Of a stretch of 40,626 bases of DNA, positions 6,846 to 15,816 are shown piece by piece. Position numbers and translations under genes: made by a program. This stretch comes from an uncultured Oscillospiraceae bacterium (GTDB taxonomy: Bacteria > Bacillota > Clostridia > Oscillospirales > Oscillospiraceae), in assembly GCA_947629245.1 (NCBI GenBank), contig CANRDC010000016.1, positions 1 through 40,626 of the forward strand, read 5' to 3'. Each line of letters starts with the position of its first letter. Within the stretch, counting starts at the first letter, position 1. The notes under the pieces are model-generated. The model searched no databases, was not told the DNA's origin, and was given only the letters and a program-made list of their open reading frames with translations.

Positions 6846-8324
6846 TCAGCCGTTCAGCACCGGGAACAGTTCCTTCAGCGCGGGATACACGCCCCGGAAC
6901 TTCTTGTACTGCTCCTCATACCGGGCGGCGACGGCCGGGTCCGGCTCCACCGTGCCCACCACCTTCACCAGTTTTTCGGCGGCCGACCCCACAGACGCGT
7001 ACTCCCCGCAGGCCACCGCCGCCAGGATCGCGCCGCCGTAGCCGGGGCCCTCCTCGGACTCGATGAGCTCCAGCTCCAGATCGCAGACGTTGGCGATGAT
7101 CTTCCGCCACAGGGGGCTCTTCGCGCCGCCGCCGCAGATGCGGCTCCTCTTCACGTCAATGCCCAGGCTCCGGGCCACCTCCAGGCAGTCCCGGATGCCG
7201 AAGGCCACGCCCTCCAGCACCGCCTGGGTCATGTCGGCCCGTGTATTGTCCATGGTCAGGCCCACGAAGCAGCCTCTGGCGTCGGTGTCGTTGATGGGGC
7301 TGCGCTCCCCCATCAGGTAGGGCAGGAAGAACACGTGGTTCCGGCCCAGCTTCTCGTCCGTGATGGGCTTCTGCTGGGCGGCGTAGTCGGTGGTGCCGAT
7401 GATGTCGTCCATCCACCACTTGTTGCAGGAAGCGGCGGAGAGCATGCAGCCCATGAGGTGGTAGTTGCCGTCCGCGTGGGCGAAGGCGTGCAGGGCGTTG
7501 TTCGGGTCCACGCCGAAGCGCTCGCTGGCGATGAAGATGGTACCGGAGGTGCCCAGGGAAATGTTGCAGGCCCCCTCCCCCACGGTGCCGGTTCCCACGG
7601 CGGCGGCGGCGTTGTCCCCCGCCCCGGCGCAGACCTTCACCGTCTCGGGCAGGCCCAGCTCCTTCGCCATCTCAGGTCTAAGCGTGCCCACCGGCTGATA
7701 GCTCTCGAACACACGGGCCATCTGGTCCTCCCGCAGACCGCACAGCTCCAGCATCTCCCGGCTCCAGCGCCGGTGCTCCACGTCGAACAGGAGCATCCCG
7801 GAGGCGTCGGAGGCGTCGGTGCAGTGGACGCCGGTGAGCATATAATTTACATAATCCTTCGGCAGCATGATCTTGCTGATCCTGGCGAACAGCTCTGGCT
7901 CATGCTTGCGCATCCACAGCAGCTTCGGCGCGGTGAATCCGGCGAAGGCGATGTTGGCGGTATATTTGGACAGCGTCTGCTTGCCGATGACGTGATTGAG
8001 GTATTCCACCTCTTCCGCCGTTCGGCCGTCGTTCCAGAGGATGGCGGGGCGCAGGACGTTGTCGTTCTCGTCCAGAGCCACCAGGCCGTGCATCTGGCCG
8101 CCGCAGCCGATACCGGCCACGTGACCTGCGTCAAAGCCCTTCATCAGCTCCCGGACGCCCGCCACCGTCTCCCGCAGCCAGTGGGCCGGGTCCTGCTCGG
8201 ACCAGCCGGGGTGCGGAAAGCTCAGCGGATACTCACGGGAGACGATGTTCAGTATCTTCCCCTCCCCGTCCATCAGCAGCAGCTTCACGGCGGAGGTGCC
8301 CAGATCGATGCCTATGTACAGCAT
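6846..8324 (-). CDS. xylB: Xylulokinase (FGGY family)
   Basis: A 492-residue cytoplasmic kinase phosphorylating D-xylulose with ATP to xylulose 5-phosphate. The FGGY hallmarks are present: the N-terminal phosphate loop GIDLGTSAVKLLLMD, the substrate segment GCGGQMHGLVALD with a nearby WNDGRT, and the C-terminal ATP-binding GGGAKSPLWRKI. I chose the ATG at 8324, which is preceded by GGAGAGG; an in-frame TTG at 8336 would put that ribosome site inside the gene. It is the first gene of a three-gene operon, with a near-consensus promoter 64 bp upstream. Xylulokinase is favoured over L-ribulokinase or L-fuculokinase by length and motif form. Confidence 0.9.
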   Translation of the reverse strand: MLYIGIDLGTSAVKLLLMDGEGKILNIVSREYPLSFPHPGWSEQDPAHWLRETVAGVRELMKGFDAGHVAGIGCGGQMHGLVALDENDNVLRPAILWNDGRTAEEVEYLNHVIGKQTLSKYTANIAFAGFTAPKLLWMRKHEPELFARISKIMLPKDYVNYMLTGVHCTDASDASGMLLFDVEHRRWSREMLELCGLREDQMARVFESYQPVGTLRPEMAKELGLPETVKVCAGAGDNAAAAVGTGTVGEGACNISLGTSGTIFIASERFGVDPNNALHAFAHADGNYHLMGCMLSAASCNKWWMDDIIGTTDYAAQQKPITDEKLGRNHVFFLPYLMGERSPINDTDARGCFVGLTMDNTRADMTQAVLEGVAFGIRDCLEVARSLGIDVKRSRICGGGAKSPLWRKIIANVCDLELELIESEEGPGYGGAILAAVACGEYASVGSAAEKLVKVVGTVEPDPAVAARYEEQYKKFRGVYPALKELFPVLNG

Positions 8325-8387
8325 ATTCCTCTCCAATCAGTACAAGATTTCCCTGCCTGTGACAGATACGCCCGCGTCTTTATGCTT

Positions 8388-8416
8388 ATTTTATAAAGCC
8401 ACAGGATCTTTGTCAA
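8388..8416 (-). promoter_or_regulatory. Promoter of the xylB/DUF4867/isomerase operon
   Basis: Minus strand TTGACA (8411-8416), 17-bp spacer, TAAAAT (8388-8393); predicted start near 8381 and a leader of about 57 nt. Just upstream an AT-rich imperfect dyad (TGGCAAAAATACCA around 8422-8437) may bind a regulator. Confidence 0.85.
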
Positions 8417-8462
8417 TCACTTTTGGTATTTTTGCCATATTTTGTCCGTTGCCTCGGCTTGC

Positions 8463-9851
8463 TCAGGGGTTGGTCTGCTCCTTCCGCTCCCGAAGGGTAT
8501 CGGCGATCTGCTGGACCCGGCTGTCGGTGAGGGTGAACTTCTTCACGAAGAAGATGAACGCCACCGCCAGGCCCAGGATGGGCAGGATGGTCATCAGCAG
8601 CCGCAGACCCGTGATGGTGGAGGCGCTCTGGGCCACCACGATGCCTTCATCGGAGCTGTCCCCCACCAGGCCGATCAGGTCCAGGCCGATGCCGGTGATG
8701 AATACCGCCACGCCGGAGGCCGCCTTCACCACGAAGGTCTGCATGGAGAAGATGACGCTCTCCTCCCGGCGGCCGGTCTTGAGCTGGCCGTAGTCCACGG
8801 AGCTGGACAGAAACACCGTGGTCAGCACGGTCAATATGCCGTTGGCCGCGAACACCAGCGCCCCGCACACGCACAGCAATATCAGGTTGGAGCCCAAGCC
8901 CAAAAAGCACACGGCCAATATCAGCGCGTACCCCGCCATGGCCAGGCCCAGCGCCACCTTGAACAGGCTCGTATTGCCCAGCTTTTTGTGCAGCAGCGGA
9001 TAGACCACCATCATACCCAGGATCTGACAGGCCCCGCCTACGGTGGTGAACACGGTATAGCTGCCCTTCCAGCCGACGCCGCCGAAGTCGTATTTAAAGA
9101 AGTAGATGACCAGATTGCTGGTCAGGTACAGGGCCCCGTTGATCATCAGGATCGCCAGCACGGTGATCATGGCCTGGTCGTTGCGAAACAGGGCCTTGAA
9201 CATCTCCCCCACGGAGGATGTCTCCATCTTGCCGATGTCGTGCTCCTTCACCTTGGCACAGCAGAACAGCTCCGCCGCCACGAACACCGCCGCCACGATC
9301 AGCGCGATGCGCCCGAAGCCGGTCCGCTCGCTGCCGCCGCCCAGGGCGGCTACGGCCAGCAGCGTGCCCACCTGGATCACCGCCGAGCCCACGCCCGCGC
9401 AGGTACGGCCCACCACGGACAGGTTCTCCCGGTCCTTGGGCGTGTCGGTGACGGCGGGGATCATGGACCAGTAGGGGATGTCCATCATGGTATAGGTCAC
9501 GCCCCAGAGGATGTAGACAACGGTGAACCAGACCATCAGGCCCGTGCCGTGCAGGTCCGGCGCGGCGAACAGGGCATAGAGCACGAAGGCGTTGAGCACC
9601 GTGCCGCTGACGAGCCAGGGCCGGAACCGGCCCCATTTCGTCCGGGTCTTGGCCACCAAAATGCCCATGAACGGGTCGTTCAGGGCGTCGAACACACGGG
9701 CGATCATCAGGATCAGCCCCACGAACGTGGCCTTCAGGCCCAAAAGATCCTGGTAGAAGTACATCACGTAGGACGCGGACAGGGCGTACACCATGTCCTT
9801 GCCCACGGCGCCGATGCCGAAGGCGGCTGTCTGGGAACGGGTCAGCTTCAT
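8463..9851 (-). CDS. Sugar:cation symporter, GPH family of the major facilitator superfamily
   Basis: A 462-residue membrane protein with about twelve hydrophobic segments. The GPH/MelB signature lies in the N-terminal half: MIARVFDALNDPFMGILVAKTRTKWGRFRPW, including the Asp residues that bind cation and sugar in characterised family members. Typical length is 450-480. The ATG at 9851 has AAAGGAGAGG nearby. It follows the GH3 gene by about 75 bp and precedes the xylB promoter, so it probably reads through from the GH3 gene. The substrate is likely a pentose, pentoside or small beta-glycoside, judged only from context. Confidence 0.88.
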   Translation of the reverse strand: MKLTRSQTAAFGIGAVGKDMVYALSASYVMYFYQDLLGLKATFVGLILMIARVFDALNDPFMGILVAKTRTKWGRFRPWLVSGTVLNAFVLYALFAAPDLHGTGLMVWFTVVYILWGVTYTMMDIPYWSMIPAVTDTPKDRENLSVVGRTCAGVGSAVIQVGTLLAVAALGGGSERTGFGRIALIVAAVFVAAELFCCAKVKEHDIGKMETSSVGEMFKALFRNDQAMITVLAILMINGALYLTSNLVIYFFKYDFGGVGWKGSYTVFTTVGGACQILGMMVVYPLLHKKLGNTSLFKVALGLAMAGYALILAVCFLGLGSNLILLCVCGALVFAANGILTVLTTVFLSSSVDYGQLKTGRREESVIFSMQTFVVKAASGVAVFITGIGLDLIGLVGDSSDEGIVVAQSASTITGLRLLMTILPILGLAVAFIFFVKKFTLTDSRVQQIADTLRERKEQTNP

Positions 9852-9926
9852 TGATATCCTCTCCTTTTTTCAGTCGTTGCGCGCGGTATCAAGGGTCCGG
9901 TCCACGACGCGGGCCGGAGCCCCGTT

Positions 9927-12080
9927 TTACAGGGAAAAGCCCTCCCGGCAGGTAAGGCGGAACGCGGCCGGGGCAAAACCCAAAAGCTCCGCGCTGCGGC
10001 CGTCGGGCTGGCTCTGGCCCACATACACCCGGTATGTGCCGGGCTCCACCCGGCGCTCACCGGTCTCGTCGCACAGGGCGAAGGCGTCGGCGGCCAGCTC
10101 CACGGTCACCTCCCGCTCCTCGCCCGGCGCCAGAGCCACCTTTTTCAGGCCCTTGAGCTGGGCGTTGGGCGTATCGGGCCGCTCGGCCTTCACATAGACC
10201 TGCACCGTGGCGCGGGAGGCGTAAGAGCCCGTGTTTTTCACCGTACACCGGACAAGCACGCCCTTGTCCGTCACCTCCGGAGCGGAGACGGCCTCGTTCG
10301 AGAACGTAAAGGTCGTGTAGGACAGCCCGTAGCCGAACGGGTACAGGGGCGCGCTGTCCAGATACCGGTAGGTCCGGCCCTTCATGGCGTAATCCGTGAA
10401 CTCCGGCAGGGTCTGCTTGGCGCTGTAGAAGGTCACCGGCAGCTTGCCCTCGGGGCAGTTGTCCCCAAAAAGGGTCTCGGCGATGGCCCGGCCGCCCTGG
10501 GCGCCGGGATACCAGCCCTGCAAAATGGCGGGCACATGCTCCTGGGCCCAATCCACGGCCAGAGCGCTGCCGCTGAGCAGCACCAGCACCACGGGCTTGC
10601 CGCTATCGCACACGGCCTTTAATATCTGCTCCTGCAGACCCGGCAGACGCAGGTCCGGCTTGTCGCCGCTGGCGAACTCGTTGCCCTCGTCGCCCTCCTC
10701 GCCCTCCAGTCCGGCGTCCAGGCCCATCACGGCGACGACCACGTCGCTGGCGGCGCACACGGCCTTCACCTCGGCCAGCCGGTCGTTGGTCCGGCCCAGG
10801 CCGCTCACGTTCTTCTTATGCAGGTGGCAGCCCTCGGAATACAGCACCCGCACGTCGTCCCCCAGATAGTCCTGGATGCCCTCCAGCACGGTCACGTACC
10901 GGGAGGCGGTGCCCTCGTAGTTGCCCACCAAGGCCTTGCGGTTGTTGGCGTTGGGGCCGATGACGCCCACGGTGTTCAGCCTGGACTTATCCAGCGGCAG
11001 CATGCCGCCCTCGTTTTTCAGCAGCACCAGCGTCCTCTTCGCCACGTCCAGATCCAGCGCCCGCATGGCGGGGCTGTCCACGGCGTCGTAGGGGATATCG
11101 TCATAGGGGACCTTGCCCGGCTGCTCGAACATACCCAGCTTCATCCGGGTGGTGAACAGCCGTTCGCAGGCCTGGGTGATCTTGTCCTCTTCGATCAGTC
11201 CCTCCCGCACGGCCTGGATCAGGTTGTAAAACAGGCTGCCGCAGTTGATGTCGCAGCCGCTGGACACGGCCAGCGCCACGGACTGCTGGGCGTTGGCGGT
11301 GACGCAGTGGCCCATGTAGAAGTCCTTGATGGCCCAGCAGTCGGAGACCACGTGGCCGTCAAAGCCCCATTCGCCCCGCAAAATATCCCGCAGGAGCGTG
11401 GGGCTGCCGCAGCAGGGCTCCCCGTTGACCCGGTTGTAGGCGCCCATGACCGTCTCCACACCGGCCTCCCGGACCAGGGCCCGGAAGGCGGGCAGATAGG
11501 TCTCGAACATATCCTGCCGGGACACCTTCGCGTCGAACTCGTGGCGCAGTTCCTCCGGTCCGGAGTGGACGGCGAAGTGCTTGGCGCAGGCGGCCACCTT
11601 CAAATAGTCCGGGTCATCCCCCTGCATGCCCTGCACGAAGCGCACGCCCAGCCGCCCGGTCAGGTACGGGTCCTCGCCGTACGTCTCGTGGCCCCGGCCC
11701 CAGCGGGGGTCCCGGAAGATGTTCACGTTGGGCGACCACATGGTCAGGCCCTTATAGATGTCCCGGTCGTCGTATTTGCGCTGGGCGTTAAACTTGGCCC
11801 TGGCCTCGGTGGAGACCGCGTCGCCCACCGTCTGCATCATATCCTCGTCAAAGGAAGCGGCCATGCCGATGGCCTGGGGGAACACCGTGGCCGTACCCGC
11901 CCGGGCCACCCCGTGCAGGGCCTCGTTCCACCAGTTATAGGCCGGTATGCCCAGCCGCTCGATGGCCGGGGCGTCGTGGAGCATCTGAGAGACCTTTTCC
12001 TCCAGCGTCATCCGCGCCACCAGCTCCCTGGCCCGCTTCTTGTACTCGTCGATCCTTTGCTTGTTGTCCTTTAAACGCAC
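9927..12080 (-). CDS. Glycoside hydrolase family 3 beta-glycosidase (beta-xylosidase/beta-glucosidase type)
   Basis: A 717-residue enzyme without a signal peptide. Residues 1-300 form the GH3 barrel: RWGRGHETYGEDPYL near 127-140, KHFA at 167-170, and the nucleophile Asp247 in VVSDCWAIKDF. The SDC form resembles beta-xylosidase-type GH3 proteins. The second domain carries a GLEGEEGDEGNEF segment, likely holding the acid/base Glu, followed by LPGLQEQIL. A fibronectin III-like domain follows at the C-terminus (about 590-705). I chose the GTG at 12080 because GGAAGGA lies five bases upstream; the reading frame stays open 108 bp further, through a hairpin. Imported oligosaccharides are the probable substrate; xylose or glucose at the non-reducing end cannot be told apart here. 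Confidence 0.88.
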   Translation of the reverse strand: MRLKDNKQRIDEYKKRARELVARMTLEEKVSQMLHDAPAIERLGIPAYNWWNEALHGVARAGTATVFPQAIGMAASFDEDMMQTVGDAVSTEARAKFNAQRKYDDRDIYKGLTMWSPNVNIFRDPRWGRGHETYGEDPYLTGRLGVRFVQGMQGDDPDYLKVAACAKHFAVHSGPEELRHEFDAKVSRQDMFETYLPAFRALVREAGVETVMGAYNRVNGEPCCGSPTLLRDILRGEWGFDGHVVSDCWAIKDFYMGHCVTANAQQSVALAVSSGCDINCGSLFYNLIQAVREGLIEEDKITQACERLFTTRMKLGMFEQPGKVPYDDIPYDAVDSPAMRALDLDVAKRTLVLLKNEGGMLPLDKSRLNTVGVIGPNANNRKALVGNYEGTASRYVTVLEGIQDYLGDDVRVLYSEGCHLHKKNVSGLGRTNDRLAEVKAVCAASDVVVAVMGLDAGLEGEEGDEGNEFASGDKPDLRLPGLQEQILKAVCDSGKPVVLVLLSGSALAVDWAQEHVPAILQGWYPGAQGGRAIAETLFGDNCPEGKLPVTFYSAKQTLPEFTDYAMKGRTYRYLDSAPLYPFGYGLSYTTFTFSNEAVSAPEVTDKGVLVRCTVKNTGSYASRATVQVYVKAERPDTPNAQLKGLKKVALAPGEEREVTVELAADAFALCDETGERRVEPGTYRVYVGQSQPDGRSAELLGFAPAAFRLTCREGFSL

Positions 12081-12153
12081 AGGGTCCTTCCTTTCCCGGC
12101 CGCGCATGGGCAGGCCAATTATCCAGCCGCAGTAAAACAGCGCGCAGACGTGA

Positions 12154-12191
12154 AGGATGCGCCCGCCGTTATAACGGGCAGGGCGCATCCT
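12154..12191 (-). other. Strong hairpin between permease and GH3 genes
   Basis: AGGATGCGCCC and GGGCGCATCCT form an 11-bp perfect stem around a 16-nt segment that contains its own palindrome (CCGTTATAACGG). It lies in the 195-bp gap between the permease stop (12276) and the GH3 start (12080). No U-run follows on the minus strand, so attenuation or mRNA protection is more likely than simple termination. A second looser dyad (CCGCCAT/ATGGCGG) is at about 12220-12271. I see no clear promoter in the gap. Confidence 0.6.
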
Positions 12192-12275
12192 AACGTCAGA
12201 ATATTGATCCGGTCAGAGCCGCCATTTCCCCAAAGCAGGGAAAAACAGCGTCTCGCCGAAGATATGGCGGAAAGC

Positions 12276-13136
12276 TTATCCCTTCACGCTGCCGGCGGTA
12301 ACGCCCTTGATGATCGCCTTGGACAGGATGATATACACGATCATCACCGGCAGGATGGCCAGCAGGATGAACATATACACCTTGCCCATGTCGAACTTCG
12401 AATAGTCGGCGCTCCGCAGCTGAGCGATCATGATAGGCACGGTCTTCATCTCCGCCTTGTCAAGCAGCAGGGCGGGAATGAAGTAGTTGTTCCAGGAAGA
12501 GACGAAGGAGAAGATCATCTGCACGGCGATAGCGGGCTTCATGATCGGCAGCACGATCTGGTTAAAGGTCCTAAACTCGTTGGACCCGTCCACACGGGCG
12601 GCCTCCACCATCTCCATAGGCAGCACGCTCTCCAGATACTGCTTCATATAGAAGAACACGACCGGAGCGGCGATGCTGGGCACGATCAGCGGCAGGAAGC
12701 TGTTGGTCAGCTTGAGCTTGAGGCAAAGCTGGATGAAGCCCACCGCGGAGACCTGGGAGGGGATCATCATGACCGCCATGATGAACGTGAACGCGAACTT
12801 CTTCCCCTTGAAGTTATACACATGAATGCCATAGGCTGTCAGGGCGGAGAAATAGGTGGTCAGGATGGCGGAGGAACCGGCAACGATCAGGCTGTTGAGC
12901 ATGCCCCGGGGGATGTTGATGGACGCGTCGTTCCAGGCGTTTTTCAGGTTATCCAGAAAATGCTCCTGGGGCAGGATCCGGAAACCGGCCTGCAACTGAC
13001 CGTTGGAACGGGTGGAGTTGATGATCAGCATGTAGAAGGAGAACAGGCACAGCACCGTCAGGAAGATCAGAATGGCGTAGACCACGATCCGCGTGATGAG
13101 AAGCTGCATGCGTCCTTTGGTATTGGCATCTATCAT
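12276..13136 (-). CDS. Carbohydrate ABC transporter permease, MalG/AraQ type
   Basis: A 286-residue CUT1-family permease with six hydrophobic segments. The EAA loop is VEAARVDGSNEFRTFNQIVLP at about 185-205. The C-terminus IIKGVTAGSVKG is typical of AraQ/LacG-like subunits. It starts at 13136, 15 bp downstream of the MalF-type permease stop at 13151, and shares the operon with the binding protein at 14189-15592. No ATPase is encoded nearby. The sequence is clearly different from the permease at 897-1787, so these are two separate importers rather than a recent duplication. Confidence 0.9.
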   Translation of the reverse strand: MIDANTKGRMQLLITRIVVYAILIFLTVLCLFSFYMLIINSTRSNGQLQAGFRILPQEHFLDNLKNAWNDASINIPRGMLNSLIVAGSSAILTTYFSALTAYGIHVYNFKGKKFAFTFIMAVMMIPSQVSAVGFIQLCLKLKLTNSFLPLIVPSIAAPVVFFYMKQYLESVLPMEMVEAARVDGSNEFRTFNQIVLPIMKPAIAVQMIFSFVSSWNNYFIPALLLDKAEMKTVPIMIAQLRSADYSKFDMGKVYMFILLAILPVMIVYIILSKAIIKGVTAGSVKG

Positions 13137-13150
13137 TTTTCCGACCCCCC

Positions 13151-14092
13151 TTATTGCTTATACTGCTTGGACAGGGTGCGATACACAACCAGACCCAAGA
13201 CACCGGATACGATAAACAGTACCATGCTCACCGCGCCAGCCATGCCGTAGTTCTTGCTGGTGGTGAGGAAGTTGTTCAGGTACATGACCATCGTCATACT
13301 GGTCCGGTTGGGAGCACCGTTGCCGTTGGTCAGGACCTGCGGCACGTCGAACATCTGCAGGCCGCCGATCATGGCCGTGATCACCACATAGACCATGATG
13401 GGCATCAACAGGGGGACGGTGATCTTGGCGAACACCTTCCAGGCGCTGGCGCCGTCCAGCCTGGCGGATTCGAACAGAGCCTGGTCGATACCCATGATGC
13501 CCGCCATCAGCAAAATGGTGGTGTTGCCGAACCACATGAGGAAGTTCATCAGCGCGATCATGCCGCGCACTGTAAACGTCCTGCCGAAAAAGTCTATCGT
13601 TTTGTCGGCCAATCCCGAGGACTGGAGCAGCTGGTTCACCGGGCCCACCGTGGAGAACAGGGTGAAGAACAGCATGGAAAACGCCGCGGCCATGATCAGG
13701 TTCGGCATATAGATGACAGCTTTAAAGAAGCCCTGGCCCCGGATGTTCAGCCGGGTGCTGGTGAAGAACACCGCCAGCAGCAGCGCGATCACCAGCTGGG
13801 GCACAGCGCCCAGGACCCAGAGGATAACGGTATTGCCGAAGTATTTTAAGATACCAATGTTGCCGGTATTGTCCGGCGAAAACAGCGTTACATAGTTTTT
13901 AAAGCCCACAAAGTTGGGGCCGACCTGCTTCAGACCGTCCCGATAGTTCTCAAAGAAGCTATAGTAGAAGGTCATCAGCTGGGGAACCAAAGAACAGCAT
14001 ATGTATACGACAAAAAAGGGTATGATGAAGATATAGCCCCATTTGGCGTAGCTGATCCCCTTGCGCTTAGTCAGCGTCCTTGTCTCTTTCAC
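13151..14092 (-). CDS. Sugar ABC transporter permease, MalF/AraP type
   Basis: A 313-residue membrane permease with six predicted helices. The first follows a short basic N-terminus (MKETRTLTKRKGISYAKWG). The EAA motif region is FESARLDGASAWKVFAKITVP, about 210-232. It pairs with the MalG-type subunit immediately downstream. The ATG at 14092 follows a GGGAGGG ribosome site. A terminator-like hairpin at 14143-14175 separates it from the binding-protein gene upstream, so permeases are probably made at a lower level than the binding protein. Confidence 0.9.
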   Translation of the reverse strand: MKETRTLTKRKGISYAKWGYIFIIPFFVVYICCSLVPQLMTFYYSFFENYRDGLKQVGPNFVGFKNYVTLFSPDNTGNIGILKYFGNTVILWVLGAVPQLVIALLLAVFFTSTRLNIRGQGFFKAVIYMPNLIMAAAFSMLFFTLFSTVGPVNQLLQSSGLADKTIDFFGRTFTVRGMIALMNFLMWFGNTTILLMAGIMGIDQALFESARLDGASAWKVFAKITVPLLMPIMVYVVITAMIGGLQMFDVPQVLTNGNGAPNRTSMTMVMYLNNFLTTSKNYGMAGAVSMVLFIVSGVLGLVVYRTLSKQYKQ

Positions 14093-14142
14093 TCAAAGCC
14101 CTCCCTTTTATGCTGCGTCCGGCAGCCCGGAATGATTCAAAA

Positions 14143-14175
14143 GCAGAGGCAAGGGATTGCCTTGCCTCTGCTTGT
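14143..14175 (-). terminator. Hairpin after the binding-protein gene, probable partial terminator
   Basis: AAGCAGAGGCAAGG and its exact complement form a 14-bp stem with a 5-nt loop, starting 14 bp beyond the binding-protein stop. On the minus strand it is followed by TTTTGAATC, a short U-tract. Such elements between binding-protein and permease genes commonly reduce read-through and protect the upstream mRNA (established for maltose-type operons). Confidence 0.8.
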
Positions 14176-14188
14176 GGTGTATCCCGTA

Positions 14189-15592
14189 TCAGGCAGCAGG
14201 CGTGATAACGGAGGGATAGGTCTCGTTGACGTAGTTGTAGAAGTTCTGGAGAGCGGTATCCTTATCGACACCCTCGCCGCCGCCGAGGCTCTTGAAGTAA
14301 TCCTGCAGGTTGTTCTGCAGACCCTCGTTCAGCAGCTGATCATAGATGGTCTGGTTCTCGAACTTGATGTTGTCGGCCATGCCAACGAACATCGCTACGT
14401 CGTTCTGGCCGCCCAGGAAGTCATTCTTATAGTCGGGATCCTCGGCGATGGCTTCGTTGACAGCCTTGTTGTTGGTGAACTGAGCCTCGTTCTTGATGAG
14501 TTGAGCGCACACGTCCTCATCGTTGATGAAAGCGTTCATGATGTCAGCCACCAGAGTGGGGTTGTCGGTGCCAGCAGGAGCCAGCAGCCAGGTGCCGCCC
14601 CAGAAGTGAGCCTGAGGACCCTGGCAGATAGCCCAGTCGCCAAAGCAGCCGTTTTCGGGATCCTGAGCGTTGCCCATGTTGAAGTTGAAGTACCAGGCAG
14701 GCCCGAACCAGCACATGGTCTTGCCGTCGGCGAACATCTGCGCATTGGCCTCATCGTCCCAGATGCCGGGGCAGGTGGGCAGCGTGTAGCCGTTCTGCAC
14801 GAAGCTCTCGGTCTGAGCGATCCAGGACTCGATCTGAGGATCGAACTGCAGGTTGTTGTCAGCGTCGACCCAGGGGCTGGTGACGTTGTTGGAGAACACA
14901 CGGTAAGTAGACGCGAAGGAAGCGGTCATGTAGTAACCCTTGTCCTTGGCCTGGGCAGCCACAGCCTCGAACTTGTCCCAATCGGACACAGCCTCCTGGA
15001 CTTCCGCAGGATCATCGGTGCCCAGCACGTCCTTCGCGATGGAGCGGCGATAGATCATAGCGGCGGGGCAGCACTGGAAGGAAACGCCCTTCACGACGCC
15101 GTCGGCGTCAGAGGCGGCCTGGACAGTGTAAGTATAGGCGTTATCGAAGTTGTCCACGCCCATAGCGGTGATGTCCTGGGTATAATCGGAGTCGGTGTAC
15201 TTCAGGATGTAGTCGGCCTCGGCCAGGAACAAGTCCACCTTCTCGTCGTCGGCAGCGGACTCCTGACCAAGAAGAGCCTCGTCCAGCTTCTGCTGGTAAG
15301 CGCCGTTGTCGCTGGGGGTGATGATCCAGTTGACGGTGACGCCGTCGGGAACCTTATAATACTTGTCGAAGAAGCCCTTGAACTCTTCGTTCCAAGCATA
15401 AATGTTCAGGACCTTGCCCTCGTCAGCGGCCTCGGGACCGTCGTGGACGATGATCGGCTCTTCCTCCTCTTCAGCCTCGGCATCCTCGGCGGCTTCGGCC
15501 TCTTCAGCCTCGGCATCTTCGGCGGCAAACGCGACACAGCCCAAGCTCAGGACCATGACCAGCGCAAGCGCCAGTGCGATGAGTTTCTTCAT
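14189..15592 (-). CDS. Extracellular solute-binding protein of a CUT1 sugar ABC importer
   Basis: A 467-residue secreted binding protein. The ATG at 15592 is preceded by GGAGGAAA; an upstream in-frame start at 15646 lies before the promoter and is rejected. The signal peptide is MKKLIALALALVMVLSLGC..., with either lipidation at Cys19 or cleavage after AFA; the lipobox (SLGC) is imperfect. About 30 residues of almost pure Glu/Ala/Asp follow, then a family 1 binding-protein domain beginning GKVLNIYAWNEEFKGFFDKYY. The C-terminus is SVITPAA. It is the first gene of the operon with the permeases at 13151-14092 and 12276-13136. The divergent AraC regulator probably controls it. Confidence 0.9.
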   Translation of the reverse strand: MKKLIALALALVMVLSLGCVAFAAEDAEAEEAEAAEDAEAEEEEEPIIVHDGPEAADEGKVLNIYAWNEEFKGFFDKYYKVPDGVTVNWIITPSDNGAYQQKLDEALLGQESAADDEKVDLFLAEADYILKYTDSDYTQDITAMGVDNFDNAYTYTVQAASDADGVVKGVSFQCCPAAMIYRRSIAKDVLGTDDPAEVQEAVSDWDKFEAVAAQAKDKGYYMTASFASTYRVFSNNVTSPWVDADNNLQFDPQIESWIAQTESFVQNGYTLPTCPGIWDDEANAQMFADGKTMCWFGPAWYFNFNMGNAQDPENGCFGDWAICQGPQAHFWGGTWLLAPAGTDNPTLVADIMNAFINDEDVCAQLIKNEAQFTNNKAVNEAIAEDPDYKNDFLGGQNDVAMFVGMADNIKFENQTIYDQLLNEGLQNNLQDYFKSLGGGEGVDKDTALQNFYNYVNETYPSVITPAA

Positions 15593-15626
15593 TGGGGAAT
15601 TTCCTCCTTGTACAAAATGTAATGTC

Positions 15627-15635
15627 ATTATAGCA
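15627..15635 (-). promoter_or_regulatory. Extended -10 promoter of the binding-protein operon
   Basis: Minus strand TGCTATAAT is a perfect extended -10 (TGnTATAAT). A -35 match 17 bp upstream is poor (TATCAG), which fits activator-dependent use. Transcription would begin near 15620, giving a leader of about 28 nt that contains the ribosome site. Confidence 0.75.
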
Positions 15636-15816
15636 ACAGCCACCATGTACTGATACAGAATACTTGCTACTCATATATGCGGTTCTTGCTGATTTTGTGC
15701 ATTTTCTCCTTTTTCCCGCCTCTCAGTTGCATTTTTTCGCCGTTTGAGATAATATGTAAACAAGATAACTTATGGATCTCCGCCGGGAGAGACGGCTGCG
15801 GAAGGGGGGTGCGGAT

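Noticed and set aside
12081..12188. N-terminal extension of the GH3 protein
   Set aside because: The added residues run through a strong hairpin, are not family-like and have no ribosome site; GTG 12080 has one.
15727..15760. Promoter for the AraC gene (TTGCAT ... GATAAT)
   Set aside because: The -35 match is poor and the spacer is only about 15 bp; the promoter must be in this region but I cannot fix it.
15755..15768. CcpA binding site (cre) between the AraC and binding-protein genes
   Set aside because: TGTAAAC matches one half, but the other half has several mismatches; too weak to call.
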